From Synchiropus splendidus (taxonomy: Eukaryota > Chordata > Actinopteri > Syngnathiformes > Callionymidae): 64,000 bases of DNA. The position numbers and the translations under genes were made by a program. The DNA lies in assembly GCF_027744825.2 (NCBI RefSeq), contig NC_071335.1:27369001-27433000 (forward strand), given 5' to 3'. The notes under the pieces are model-generated. The model saw only the letters and a program-made list of their open reading frames with translations, did no database searches and was not told where the DNA came from. Below are positions 1 through 15,921 of this stretch, piece after piece. Numbering within the stretch: the stretch's first letter is position 1; each line of letters starts with the position of its first letter.

Positions 1-3000
1 GAAGTTGCTCTGTTGCTTTGAACTGGTTGTGGCGATAAAAGTTTAAGTTCATCCAGAAGTGTGAGCAGAAGATTCTTCTCTCAGAGGAAATGACGTCGCA
101 CCATAGTAGTGAAATGATGTGCAGGTAAATTAATGATGGCATCTCCTCATGTTGTTCCTGTAGAGTTCCTGGAGGAGAAGCAGAAGAGGGTGGGAATATC
201 CTCACCCCAGTGGATCCTTCTGACCCCAGGTACAGCGGATGTATTACCTGACCGAGGCTCACTCCTCTGCAGTGCACACGTCTGCAACACTCTCTGCCTT
301 TTCTTGAAGCCTTGCCTCATTCATTGTGGGTTTTTTTTACCTCCCCCACAGTCATCAACTCAGCAACAAGGAGGACCACAAGTCTTCTTCTGAGGATGAA
401 GATTTTTCCTCGCCGGAGGAAAGAGTCAAAGAAGACGATCCGGACTACACACCAGACTGTGCCCGGTAGGAATCACTGCACACTCACAGGCGTACGTGGA
501 TTAGGATCATACATTTATTCTCCCCCAACTATATACACACTGTGAGCCCCTTTCTTACTACGGGAAAAACCTGCCTTTCGTAGGTCAGCCGTGTGGTATC
601 ATGGGGGGGGGTCGCCCGTTCCAATATCAATGTTTTAGAGCATCATACTACTGCACTTCAGATCAGATGTTTGGAGTGCAAGTGGTTCCTGTGCCAGAGT
701 GGAGATGCAGTGACTTGATGAGTTTCCCTTCTGTCTCCATCCGAGTCTGAAGTCATGAACATGCATCATGGCAGGTCTCACTACTGACCCATAAAACTTC
801 CCTTCAACCACCCTGATGACAAAGTTTGGATCAGAACAGAACCAGTAGAACTTGGTGTCAGGCTTCCATGCTTTGAACTCCTGCTCTCCTCTGTTGCAGC
901 GTTTGGAAGCCCAGAAACGACAAGAAGGACTGTGCTGGTGAACTCAGTTTGTCCATAACGCAGAGGAAAGAGTCACATGACAAAGATGAAGGTCACATGT
1001 CAGAGGATTCTGCTTCCTTCACCCCACAGGGCAACACAGCAAGAGGTGCGGCTCCTTTAAGACACCCAAGTTTAAATTCAGCACTCTGCAGTAATGCACA
1101 TAATATTAACAAAAATCCATGGGCCGAACTAAAAGTTTAGATAGTTAATAACTATTAACAGCAACAACACTGTTGTTCTCCCAAGAGCGTCGTCTGCTAT
1201 TTACTTCTGCTTCTCTTTTTTCTTTAAATGACTGTTTACTCCAGAAAATTCAAATTTTAAAGTAAAAAAACATGGAGAAAATTGGTAAGACTTCAGATTA
1301 ATATTCATATGTCCAAGGTCAGAGCACCATCAACATCCGCTCACAGTTCCTTGGTGAGTCATGAGCTGTCTGTTGTTCAGAGGACGCCGTGAAACCTTCC
1401 CCCCACGATGAACATGCCAACCCCTCCGACGAGGCCAAGTGCTACCAACCGCTGCGCTTCCACAAGAAGGTCCGCAAGTGTCACATATGCGGAAAGGTCT
1501 TCCGTCACAACAATCATCTCCGGCGCCACCTCCTGGTCCACTCGGGGAAGAAACCCTTCAAGTGCTTCATCTGTGCGCGAGGATTCACTCAGAGGGGGAA
1601 CCTCAAAACCCACATGAAGGTCCACAAAGGTTGGTGTTTTCATGGCTGAATACAGTTGTGTTGTTTTGTAATGCTGTCACTCTGCACATGTGCACACACT
1701 ACACATGTGAGCCACTACTAAACTACTGTACTAGAACCTGCACAGATGCCTCACTGGAATCATGGCATTGACAATATACTGACAAGATAGTCGCATGACA
1801 TTGGAGATGATAACCGAGACTTCACCGGCGGCGAAGTGTCCTCAGATCATAGGATCATAGGACTTCGATTTGAATAGAGAAGTGGGAACCTTGGTGTGGA
1901 TTGGATTTGAACTGTGTCTGAAACTGGTGTTCTTCAGCATGTGGATGGGTATATCGAGCTGCAACTTCCACGAAAAACAAGCAACTTTTGGAGTGTTGTC
2001 TGTCATTTCTGTTCCAGATTCGGACTCACTATTAGCCCACTCTTGAAGTAATGTTGCCGTGGTTTCACTGACATTTCATGTCCAGTGCTAATCGACCATT
2101 AGCATTAGCAACGTCCCGCGGTAAAACTAATCCAGCCGGAAAAGTGCTTTGGTCTAAATCAGGGATTCTTAACCTTTTTGATCTCAGAGACCACCTTTGG
2201 CAGAACAAATGGACTCGGACCCCATTCGATAGAGCTGATTCATGACGTGAAACCATGTGGTCATCGCAAAGATATTTGTCATGGAAAAGTCCAACCATAC
2301 ATATCCATCAAATTTACTGAAGAAAGAAAAAGAGAAAAAATACACTTGAAAAACTGAATAAAATTGTGAATAAAATAAATATAATACAACCAAGTCTAAA
2401 TATCCTAAAATAAAAATATTTTATTTGAATTCCAAAGAAGACACGAGTAAAGCGTAAATGAAAGTATCTCCATAGCAACAGTTCTTACTGTTGGTGGGGG
2501 GCGGCATCCCTTTCTTTATTCATTTTTATTTTCAAGAACTTCTCCATAGTTGGTACCTTGCAGCTGTCAAGTCAATTCAGTGACACACTACTGCCACCAT
2601 ACGTGGCTCATGGATTAAAACTGAGCCCCTCACAGCCCACGGACCCAGAGGTGTAAAACAAAAGGCCATCTAGCAGCCCTCTAGGGGGCGCTCACAGCCC
2701 AACCATGGGGCCCTATGGTTAAGAATCACTGGTCTAAATGGAGGTCAAGAAGGTCTCACATGACAGGTCACTGACGATTATGTCTAATGCCTTCGCAGGA
2801 GACGTGAACTGGACCTTGCTTGAGGAGAAGAGCGACCCTAAGGAGGCTCCAGTTACAGCCAACGTTTGTGGCGACTGTGGGATGGACTTCCCGGAGCCAC
2901 AGCAACTGGAAAAACATCGTGAAATTCACAGGAAACCGTTCTCCTGCCCTGACTGCGGAAAGGCCTTCAAGTGCCCCAAATATTTAGCACTGCACTCCAG

Positions 3001-3418
3001 CATTCACACAGGAGACTCGCCGTTCAGCTGCCGCACTTGTGCCAAGCGCTTCCTCACGGCAGATTCGCTGAAGAAACACGAGCTGCGTCACACGGGGCTG
3101 AAGAACTTCCACTGCGACCAGTGCGGGAGGTCCTTCTCGCAGTCATCCAACCTCCAAGTCCACCTCCAGTCGCACAGCGGCCAGCGGCCGCACCTCTGCG
3201 CCGTGTGCGGGAAAAGCTACTCCCGGGCTGCGACTCTGAAGGTCCACCTGAGGGTCCACACCGGGGAGACGCCGTACGCTTGCGACACCTGTGGCAAGTC
3301 CTTTTATTACTATCAAGGCTACCAGAAACATCTGCTGGTGCACAACAAGAAGCCTAAAGTCCAAGTGAAACCTCTGGGCCGACCCAAACGCAACCTGAGC
3401 ACTCAGGGTTTTCAGTGA
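1..3418 (+). CDS. C2H2 zinc-finger protein, 5' end outside the window
   Basis: Exons read as up to 124 (partial), 164-229, 352-465, 900-1045, 1381-1629 and 2799-3418. Each junction has GT/AG sites and phases join, giving 397 codons plus stop from 164 onward. The N-terminal part is acidic and serine-rich with no recognised domain. The exon at 1381 encodes two C2H2 fingers. The last exon encodes six more (first Cys pairs CGDC, CPDC, CRTC, CDQC, CAVC, CDTC), with TGEKP-like linkers that are often degenerate. A short basic tail follows, ending at TGA 3416-3418. By family it is a sequence-specific DNA-binding nuclear protein; the target is unknown. The acidic head followed by fingers resembles the many lineage-specific fish ZNF genes, so I give no orthologue name. 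The upstream exon ending at 124 is the weakest call. A hAT-like element sits in the last intron, ending 67 bp before the acceptor. Confidence 0.85.
2160..2731. mobile_element. Non-autonomous hAT-type DNA transposon with target-site duplication
   Basis: The 572-bp element begins CAGGGATTCTTAACC and ends GGTTAAGAATCACTG. These form 15-bp terminal inverted repeats matching at 14 of 15 positions. It is flanked on both sides by the identical 8-bp direct repeat GTCTAAAT (2152-2159 and 2732-2739). An 8-bp duplication and ends starting CAG are hallmarks of hAT elements. There is no transposase ORF inside, so it would depend on an enzyme supplied in trans. It lies wholly in the last intron of the zinc-finger gene. 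Confidence 0.85.
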
Positions 3419-5734
3419 TGGCTTTGCTCCTGGAGCTTGTTTGACAAGGCGAAGGGGACTGGACCCTCCCTGAGAGACGTCAGAGAGAGCCCCTCTCTCT
3501 GTCCAGGAGCCACTTCAGCAGCTGAGTTCACGACGACGCGGACGTCTGTCTGTAGTGGTCTGGTCTCACTGACCTCAGTACCGTATCACGACGAGCAGAA
3601 AGCTGAGCGGCCTGGGTTCCTGTGGCTCAGGCTCATGTATTACCAAGTTACAAGGCAAGCAGTGCTCCTTTAGTCACTGTGCACCGGACAGTTCTCTTCA
3701 GCTGTTAACCAGTACTTTGATGTCATCTGTTTCTGAGACACCCGATCTGGAACACTGGTCCCCTCATGAACGCTTCTCTGTTTTAGAATGCGTGAAAAGG
3801 ACCCGGAAGTCATTAAAACCGCGAGAAGGTAGGAGGAGACTTTTGAGCCGCGAGCTGTGAGAATGTTTGACCAAAGCATTAAACCGTCTGCACCTTCTTT
3901 ACTTTCACGCCACACAAGCCTCTGTCATTTATTCCACCAATGTCCTCTGAAATATTTCCTGCCGTCACATGGAAAAAGGCTGTCGACCGAATGAACCTCA
4001 ACTGTGTTTCATGTGCTAATCGAGGCGCAGGTCACCCCGGACTGAAGCGAAAGGTAAAGGATGACTCTCACTTGAATTGTCTGTTTTGGACAACAAACAA
4101 AGATTAGGATTGTTCGTGCTCATCTTTTTTTCTACAATGTCACTCGCACCTCGGTCAATGAGGATCCCACCAACTAGGAAAGTGCTTTGGTGCAATAATG
4201 AACAAAAACATACATAAGTTAATGGTGGGACTTTAATGAGTTAATTACGATAAATTAATTACAACAAAAAATTAATTGATTTTAATTTAATGGAACAGTT
4301 TGCTCTCCAGACAGCAGGGAATCTTTGTCAGTGCAGGAGTTCCTGCTCCACTGATCCCACTGATGCACAAGACACGTGGCAGCTAGGATGAGAACAACAA
4401 CAACAAACATGGAGAAATCATCCCTGAACAAAAGCAAACAAAAGCATCTGTTTGCTTTGGTTCAGGGAGGTTTTTCACTACACAATGTCCAGGGTTTCCT
4501 CTACTCTGAATGGACTTGACATTCTGATACAAATATTTTCAAGACATTAAAAGAGCTTTAGTTTAAATAAGGTGATATAAAAACTTGAATGTAGCCAGCA
4601 TGGTGGTTTATTGTGCTGTTGTCAAACAGAATGTTGAATGTATGTATGGCTCCATCATTTGATTCAGCAATGTACGAAATTCATTCATTCAAGTTGAAAA
4701 ATGTAGCAAATATTCTTATACCATTAAACTGCTATTAATTGAGATTAATTAATCACAAATTCTCTAATTAATAAGATTATTTTTTTACTCTAATCCCACC
4801 CCTAATATAAATATAAAACCAAATTTTAAAAAAGAGCTTTGGCTTCAAACCGGTGCAGGAGGCGAACATGAAAGTGCTGATGGTATTTATACTGTGTCAT
4901 CATAGTAACAGCAGGTAACATCAAAGTGAGCTTCCACAATAAAGGTGCCCACCCTGACGGTGCGCTGCCCACGGCTACTCTGACTCGATTCTGTAAATAG
5001 AATTTGTTTAATCGTCCGTACTGTTGCTTTACGTAATTATGCTCTGATTCCCAAAAGCTCCGGATCGAAGCGCACAGGTATGAAGGTGTTGGTGGTCGAG
5101 TCGAGTTTACTGTTCAGGTTTGTTTGGCAGAGCCGACCAAAGTGTTCTGGCTTCAGTGACCCTCAAAGCTGAGCAACTGTGAGAGGTCGTGCCACTGGCT
5201 GTACCTCAGCACTTGGACTCAGACTGTCATTGGTGGAGCTCAAAGTTTCGCTTCTGGTATTTAGGTTGAGTGGAGCATTTACCAGGACATTTATGGATGC
5301 TTCCCTTTGACCCAGCCACAAGCGGATCAGTGAATCCACAGCCGGCTGCTCTTGCGATCCACTACCTGGATGAGCTGAATATGAGTGCAGCCCCAACACT
5401 GCGAGTCTCATGTGGTTAAGTCGGTTTCGACCTCTGTCTCATCCGTGAGACACGAAGCTCATGGACGCAACAAAGGACTGATCTTCTGAAGACAGTCGAG
5501 CTGCTAGCATGGCTCCATATGTCAAGGGTGAGGCCCCCAAAATAGGGACGGTAACCTTGAGTCCTGCTGCACTGCGTGCAAAACTTGCACTCATTTGAGG
5601 ACTGAAGTACAAGTTTACCGCTCTGATCAGTCGCTCAAGTCGCGGCACAAACTTTGGTCTAGTTTGAAAGGTCAGGCTCACATGACAGGTTTCGGAGTGA
5701 CACTCAGTCGGCTTCGTGTCTCCGCTCAGCCATC
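3419..5734. other. 3' flank of the zinc-finger gene and interval before the kinase gene
   Basis: No supported gene on either strand. The first part presumably holds the 3' UTR of the zinc-finger gene. The middle (about 4200-4850) is AT-rich and repeat-like (see separate entry). The segment 4980-5734 is less AT-rich, lies directly upstream of the kinase start codon, and probably contains its promoter and 5' UTR. I could not place a transcription start. Confidence 0.5.
4222..4802. mobile_element. Candidate AT-rich MITE-like element
   Basis: The left edge reads GGTGGGACTTTAATGAG and the right edge, reverse-complemented, reads GGTGGGATTAGAGTAA. Each is followed inward by runs of AATTAATT-type sequence. 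This imperfect terminal inversion and the AT-rich core suggest an old DNA transposon. I found no clear target-site duplication, so the borders are approximate. Confidence 0.3.
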
Positions 5735-9274
<3,540 letters not shown>

Positions 9275-9604
9275 CCGTCCAAGGTTTGGAGCTTTTTCAG
9301 TGGGAACAGAAGGGGCTGGCCCGAAGGTTCGGCGCGCTGGGGTGATGTCACATCCTGCCGCCCTTTCTGGAGGTCAAAGGTCATGTACAGAAGTTCACCG
9401 CAGAGTGGACTCATCTGTAGAGCCGAGAGGTGACGTCGATCAGGAGACTGAAGTGGCTCGACAAACGCTGGTGCTGCTCCGTCGTGAAAGGGACCTGACA
9501 CAGACTTTCTTGGACACGATGTGTCCGGCCGTCCATCAAAGAAGAATCGAGATTTTGCTTTTTAAATCGCCGCCCTGAGCTGAACTGTGTATCATAGTGA
9601 CCAC

Positions 9605-9610
9605 ATTAAA
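9605..9610 (+). terminator. Possible poly(A) signal of the HIPK-like gene
   Basis: ATTAAA about 330 bp downstream of the stop codon, in a suitable position for 3' end formation. It is a common variant hexamer, so the evidence is positional only. Confidence 0.35.
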
Positions 9611-10560
9611 GTGGCGAACGTTACGTTGTGGTGGTGCCTGGTTCATCAGGGCGAGAGGAGAGAAGACAAGAACATGAGGAGACACAGAGCGACACAAGGA
9701 CGAGGACTTTCATTTTCAAACTGTTCTGTTCTCAATATTAGTGATCGATTCACTTTTGTGAAGGACATTGATGTGGCTGCATGTGTTCCATTTGAATGAC
9801 CTGAGGGTCGCTGGTTCAATTCCAGGTCGAGATGTGACCGTTGCGAGTTGTTCTCCGTGGTGTGAATGTTGTAACAATCAAAATGTGACAACTTCTCTGT
9901 TTTTGGTGGTGGACACTAGTGGGCACAGGTTCTGTTTTGTGTCAGTGGAGACCTGTCGACACTTGAGGTCAGACGTTTTCTTTTTGTTGAAACTGCCTCA
10001 GTTCATGTGAACTAACTTTGGGAGAGTGTGCTCCGTGTGAGGAGGATTTTCTTTAGTAAACAGCGCTCCTTTTTCAATTGACGCCGTTTCTTTTTAGTTT
10101 CCCCACGACCCCAAAGCAACGTTACTATGTGATGTGTTTTCAGAATGTTTGAAAATGAATGTTTGAAATGGAAATCAAAATTGCGTCTGTTGCCTTCGCC
10201 AAGGAAGTTATGTTTTGATTTGTCTGTGTTCAAAATATGTTATGAAATGTTTTTGTATGATTTGTTTGAAAACTACAGGAAATTGGACAAGAAACAAATG
10301 GTTCCATTTTAGCTGTCGATATTTGTGCCAGACTTTATTTTGAATGGTCATTTTGGAGAGTGCTTTTCTATTCATTTATTTAATTAATTTTATTTATTTA
10401 TCTAATTTTAGTCGGTTATCGACGATGTTAAACAAAGAATGTCTCAAAATAACGCAAAATAATAACTAAAGTGAAGGTAAAAAAAAAAAAAAAATTCATG
10501 GTAAATATCCAGTTATCTGTTTCCGTATTTTATTGTGACAGCAAGTACCAACCGGAAGTA
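9611..10560. other. Intergenic, AT-rich in its second half
   Basis: No supported gene. Around 9810-9830 there is a GGTTCAATTCC motif resembling a Pol III B box, but no matching A box or cloverleaf, so it is at most a SINE remnant. An A tract lies at 10479-10495. Confidence 0.4.
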
Positions 10561-10599
10561 GTGGAACTAGTTCCAGTGGTTAGCATGCGGCTAAAGCCC

Positions 10600-10770
10600 G
10601 AAGGCGTCTGTGGGAGCCGAACGCCTCGCTAAGTTCCCTCATTGGATATTTTACATGAACAAGACACGCCTTTCCATCGGCATCAGCGCGGAGGGTCGTG
10701 GGAACCTGCACGTTATCCCTCGTTGTTTTGTTTGGACTGAAACGAGTCTGTTCTTTTTTGTCAGACGGAG
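10600..10770 (+). promoter_or_regulatory. Probable promoter and untranslated first exon of the second zinc-finger gene
   Basis: CpG-bearing, less AT-rich sequence ends in a strong splice donor (GGAG|GTAAGT, GT at 10771). No ORF spans the donor, so this looks like a non-coding first exon spliced to an acceptor just before the coding start (CTCCTCCAG, exon from about 12891). The transcription start is not visible. A second possible donor (CAG|GTGAGG) lies at about 10868. Confidence 0.45.
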
Positions 10771-12890
10771 GTAAGTCAAGCGTCCATTGTCTGGTATGAA
10801 ACCTTCGCTAGCTTTACTGGCAGCGCTGAGCGAGTGTGGGGATGCGCCTCCTCTCTCACCTGGAGTCAGGTGAGGGTCGTGTCGCTGTTTACTGTAGCAG
10901 ACTCGCCTGACCTGCCTCGGCGCGGGCAGCTAGCTGGCTAACAAGAGCAGTTTCCTGGGTGGTCGTCCGTGTCCGCGGGGCTGGTTCCGTCGGTCACCGA
11001 GCCCGGGCAGCTCCGTCTGGTGTGGACCGTTCCAACAGTCAACAGGTTTAGTGGCTCATGTGAAGGAGGACCGCGGGCTGGTGCTGGACCGGCTAATGCT
11101 ACACAGCTACCGCCCGACAAAACCAGTGCTGCTAGAGACCATTGAAGTGTGCATCAACGCATCTCAGCAGCCAGTTGTTGCGCCACGAAAGACCCGGGAC
11201 AGTTTTATAGAAGCGCTTCTGAGCTGGTGGGTTTCAAGCTCCTCCTCCCGAGGTGCCCTTGAGCTGGACAAGGACTGAGGCGAGGTCTCGAGACCGTCGC
11301 AGCGCTCGTGCTGACACACCTACCTATGGCTTGTTTAGGGTTTCCGGCGTTTGACTGTGGGAGGAAATCGGAGGAAACTACCGTCTTCGAACTCTACACA
11401 CCCCAAACCAAACAGTATGGACCTTTGACCGCAGCACCTCGCTGCCCCTCGTCCAGTTTTCCTGTCAGTGAATTTTGCTATTAACATGAATCTAGTCAGG
11501 TGTTAAAGACCAGTCATGTGATGTACGACTAGTTGCCGCCATCACTGCCTGAAAAGTATTTGCTACTATTGACTCAAGAAGCTTAGTTTCACGCTAGTTT
11601 ACAGCAGTCTGTGTTCATCCCTGGGGTGCTTCATCACAGTTGCTGTGCTGAAGGTAGATGGTGGTGGAGGTTCCAGAGCCGTGAGGAAGGTGCGGCCTGG
11701 GTTGAGCCCACCAGCCTGGTGCAGCCTTCCTCCCCACCAGGATTCACCACAGAAGCCAGGTTTTGGCTCCTGCTCTCAGTTGCGTCTCCACGGCTGAGCT
11801 CAAGGGGACGGTGCTGCAGCCTGGAAACTGGGAAGGTGACTGGATCAATCCCCGTGTCCTTGAACAGGAAGCCGAGCCTCTAATTGCCTTTGGCGCCTTG
11901 AAAAGGGCAGCGTGGCCCTCATCGCTCCCTGGAAATGATACCAGCGCTCTGCTGACCGCTGAGCCACAAATGCCCTCGCGGCTTCTCTGTTTAAGTCCAA
12001 GGTTTTCACATGGACCGCTGTTCCTGGAGGTGAGTTAGATCCGTGTGAATGTGTGAGCGGCTAGTGATGTCTGGGAGCTGAGGCCGCTCTCCTGCGACCA
12101 AGTGCAGATTTCAATTATTCCTTGGCTCAGGCTGAGGGGGGCGCCGAGGGGAGGGAGCTGGATCTGGAGCCAATCCCAGCTGACCTTGAGCTCGAGGCAG
12201 TTTACATCCCACAGTCGGTCACACACACATACACACACACTGGCAAACTCTCCTTCTGGACCAGCGTTTTTCTGCGGCACCTAGTGAGCTGTGAGAGCGT
12301 GTCAGGTGTTGCGCGGGAAAATGATCCAGTTTCACTTCATGTGTCCGGAGATAGAGGTGGGTGATGTGATGACATTCTATCACGACAATGAGAAGGTGTT
12401 GAGGAGCAACCAAGGTGAGGAGATCACATGGATCGGCTGCCATTCTTTCTCTCCACTTTACTGTAGAGCTCCAGTGTGTTGATGCGCTGATCTGTCCCTC
12501 AGTCAAAGCTTCTGGTCTGGGAAAGATGGGCCCTGGGATCAAAAAGGTGAAGAACCCCTGTTCTAATCCACGCTGAGACACACACAGACACATGTGCATC
12601 ATGGATGGAGTCACTATGTTGTGCTCCACAGACTACAGAAATGTGTAATTCAAGAGGTGTTGCACTGGGGCACGTGAAACGCCGGCCCCAGTGCAGCAGC
12701 TGTCACAGTTTTATGACCTTGGTCAAGGGCACCCGGGCACTACTCTGGGGTCCAACTGGCCCTGGCTCCTAGCTTCACAGTTTTAGCCGCCGCGCTGGGA
12801 CCTGACATCATGACAGCAACAACCCTAAACCACCTGCTTGTGTGTTTTCACAGTGTTCAGTGTGTTCACATGCTGACGGCCCTCCTCCAG
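10771..12890. other. Probable 5' intron of the second zinc-finger gene
   Basis: No supported coding sequence. The first 300-500 bp are GC-rich and continue the promoter-like region. Later parts contain repeat-like segments: around 11800-11960 (SINE-like, with GGATCAATCCCC), a short CA tract near 12220, a hAT-like end at 12560, and a piece near 12700-12740 with the fish repeat phrase CCTTGGTCAAGGGCACC. Confidence 0.4.
12500..12560. mobile_element. Solo hAT-like transposon end
   Basis: GGTGAAGAACCCCTG at 12546-12560 matches 13 of 15 positions of the right terminal repeat of the element at 2160-2731. I found no partner end nearby, so it is a truncated copy. The left border is arbitrary. Confidence 0.35.
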
Positions 12891-12903
12891 GGTGATGTGA
12901 GAC

Positions 12904-15900
12904 ATGGGCTCTGAAAATCCGGTGGACTTTGAGGTGGTGGCCGCGATGCACGAGGACCACCAAGAAATCGGAGGCTTGATCAACTCGGACGGGGAGGAGG
13001 TGGACTTCTCTGACTTCAGTGAGTGATTCACGCTGTTGACTGGAGCCTTTACTGACGCTAGTGTAAACTTTCCAAGAGCTACAGTGTGCTCCTCTTTATC
13101 TCCTCCACCAGGAGAGAATTCCCTCTCTGGATTTGACGCTGGTGAGACTCCATTGAATACAAGCGGCGAGAGTGAAAAGGAGAAGGCTCCAGTCATTCAC
13201 ACTTGCTCAGTGTGTGGGAAAGACTTCCCCTACGCTTCCAAACTGCAGCGTCATCTGCGCACCCACTCCGGAGAAAGACCCTTCCCCTGCTCCATGTGCG
13301 ACAAAAGATTCCCCGAGAAGGGGCTTCTCATGATCCACGAGCGAGTCCACACTGGGGAGAAACCATTCCCATGCACTTTCTGTGAAAAGCGGTTCGCCAG
13401 CCAGGGTGAGCTGCGGCTCCATCGTCGAACACACACTGGTGAACGACCGTACCACTGCACTCTCTGTCTGAAGAGCTTCTCCCGGCACTGGCATCTGAAG
13501 ACACACCTGGAGGCCATGCACTCTGAGATTGTTGAAGGATTTATCCGAAAAAAGTTTCCCTGTTCGGACTGCGATAAGAGCTGCAACTCTGCCGCGGAGC
13601 TGCGGGATCACCAGAGGACTCACACGGGAGAGAGACCGTACCAGTGCTCTTACTGCGACAAAAGTTTCGCCTTGTCTGGAACCCTGGTGCGACACGAACG
13701 CCTCCACACGGGCATCACGCCCTATCACTGTTTAGAGTGTGGAAAGACGTTTGCGCAGCAGTGGACCCTGACGACGCACATGAGAAGCCACAGAGGGGAA
13801 AAACCATACAGCTGCACTGAGTGCGACAAAGCCTTTGTGGCTCCCGGCGAGCTCCGGCGTCACAGCAGGGTCCACACGGGCGAGAAACCGTACAAATGCA
13901 AAGACTGTGGAAAGCACTTTTCCTTAGCAGGAACTCTGAGAAACCATAAAAAAACATGTCCGGAGAACCCATGCGCGTCTGTGGAACCCACGCCAGCCCA
14001 TAGTGACGATATGACCATAGTGGCGGATAAAACGTCCAAGCATGAGGACGCGGCCGGCATGAAGGTAGGTCAGGATTTTGGGACGAGCTCTTCAGGTGGT
14101 TGTGCGTCTTAAAAAAAAAAGTCTTACTGCTAGCTTGCACTGAAGTTGGTCGCCGCACAGCTCCAAACGCATTTAGCTAAGATTTTGAAACAAGGCGTCC
14201 CAACGTCCGTCGGACGGATGGACGATCGCTCGCTTTGCACTGACTTGCTTTTCATTCCATTCACCACCAATTATTACCGCTATAGAGGCAAAAAAACAAT
14301 AAAAAGCCAAACAATTCCTCAGTTTAAAAGGCTTCCATTGTTGTTCGCGCAGATAACCACCAGATCTTGCCCACAAAAGCGGGAGAATTGGTGAATTCCA
14401 ATGTAAATCCAGAGAAATAACCAGGGAGGAACAGGCTTGTCATGGAAAAGGTGTGATGGCTCTACTTTACGATCACGGCACTGTTCACACACCAATGGTC
14501 AAAAATTTGTGCCACCCCTCACTGCGTTCTCCCCTGAAAAAACAAAATCTTTGGTAAATGTGTCACGTGCTGCCACACAGTGTGACGTCGAGACGCCGGG
14601 ACCGTAGAAAGGCTTTTCCACTGGTGCGAGGCTCTGCTTGGTCGCCACAGTTTTCCATGAGACTTTTCAAGTTTATCGTCTTTTTCCCAGATGTTGAACA
14701 GTCAGACCGAAGTCCAGGCGTCGCCTCCTGATGACCCTGAATGTGACCAACCCACCGAGCACGAGCACCGGTCAGAGAGGTCCGACGATGGAGTGGAGAG
14801 CAGAACGTCCCACCAGCACTCGAATGTAACAGTGAAGGAGGAGGAGGAGGAAGAGCCTCTGATCGGTACGTCAGCACTCCAGACTCTTGCTTTGACTCCG
14901 CACCACTCGGGATTTGACTCTTGTTACTTGCGTTTGCAGCACAAGACGCACTGTCTGATGCGAATCCTGAAGAAGAATGTAACTTGCCTGTGGACGGCAG
15001 GGAGCAACTCCCAATGGCCTTGAAAGCGGATCCTCAGGGGCGTGAGGAGGAGGAGGAGGAGTCACAGGAGAATGGTGAGAAGAAATGACAAAAGAAAGTG
15101 GTTCAAGTTGAGCCCATGAGAATACCAGTTCATACCGAAGATGAGATGAAAACTTTACCCGGTGATGCAGTGTGTTCCTCAGTACATAGGTGGCAGTGTT
15201 GCTTCAAGGTTTGTGGCGTCTTGTTTTCTCAGTGCCTGAAGAAAACGGGACGTTGGACAAAAGTCCTCCCGCGTCTCCAGTCAAGGTGCAGAGCAGGAAC
15301 ACGCCGACCAAAACCTCCTACTGCTGCGGCCTGTGCGGCAGAGACTGTCACAAGATGTCGGCGCTGCAGATCCACATGCGCATCCACTCTGGGGAGAAGC
15401 CGTACCAGTGCTCCATGTGCGGGAAGCAGTTCACGCAGAAGGGACAGCTGAAGGGTCACCTGAAGGTCCACACTGGTGAGAAGCCCTTCTCCTGCCCCGA
15501 CTGCGGGAAGAGCTTCGCCCACTCGGGAGCCATGAACCGCCATCGCCTCACGCACACGGGTGAGCGGCCGTACCAGTGCGCCGTCTGCCAGCGCAGCTTC
15601 AACCAGTCGGGCCGCCTCCGGGAGCACGAGAAGATCCACCTGGGCGAGAAGTTTGACTGTCCCGAGTGCAGCAAAAGCTTCACCCGCGCCTCCAGCCTCA
15701 AGAACCACTTCAGGCTGCACACGGGCGAGAGGCCGTACGGCTGCAGCGTTTGTGGGCGGGGCTTCACTCGCTCGCAAAGTCTGCGGCTGCACAAACGCAA
15801 GCACCAGCTGAAGCAGGCGGAGGAGGAGTCGGAGGTGAGTGGGAGGAAGGACAGCGTGTCTCAGAGCGACGACGACGACTCCCCGCTGGACATGACCACG

Positions 15901-15921
15901 TCGGAGCGCAGCGACTCCTAG
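12904..15921 (+). CDS. Fifteen-finger C2H2 zinc-finger protein
   Basis: Exons 12904-13018, 13112-14064, 14691-14865, 14940-15074 and 15233-15921 join in phase to 688 aa. The start ATG lies shortly after a splice acceptor and opens a short acidic N-terminus (residues 1-70). Exon 2 encodes nine C2H2 fingers with TGEKP-type linkers; the ninth ends in Cys instead of the second His and may be degenerate. Two small exons encode an acidic linker with runs of glutamate. The last exon encodes six more fingers, then an acidic Ser/Asp tail ending at TAG 15919-15921. By family it is a nuclear DNA-binding regulator. No KRAB, BTB or SCAN domain is visible. Two finger arrays split by an acidic linker could reflect fusion of two neighbouring ZNF genes, but one continuous frame through five exons favours a single gene. 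Confidence 0.88.

Noticed and set aside
9800..9840. tRNA-like B box (also near 16329, 55207, 58173 and 60410)
   Set aside because: Only the GGTTCRANNCC-like box is present. I could not draw an acceptor stem or a correctly spaced A box, so these are at most SINE remnants.
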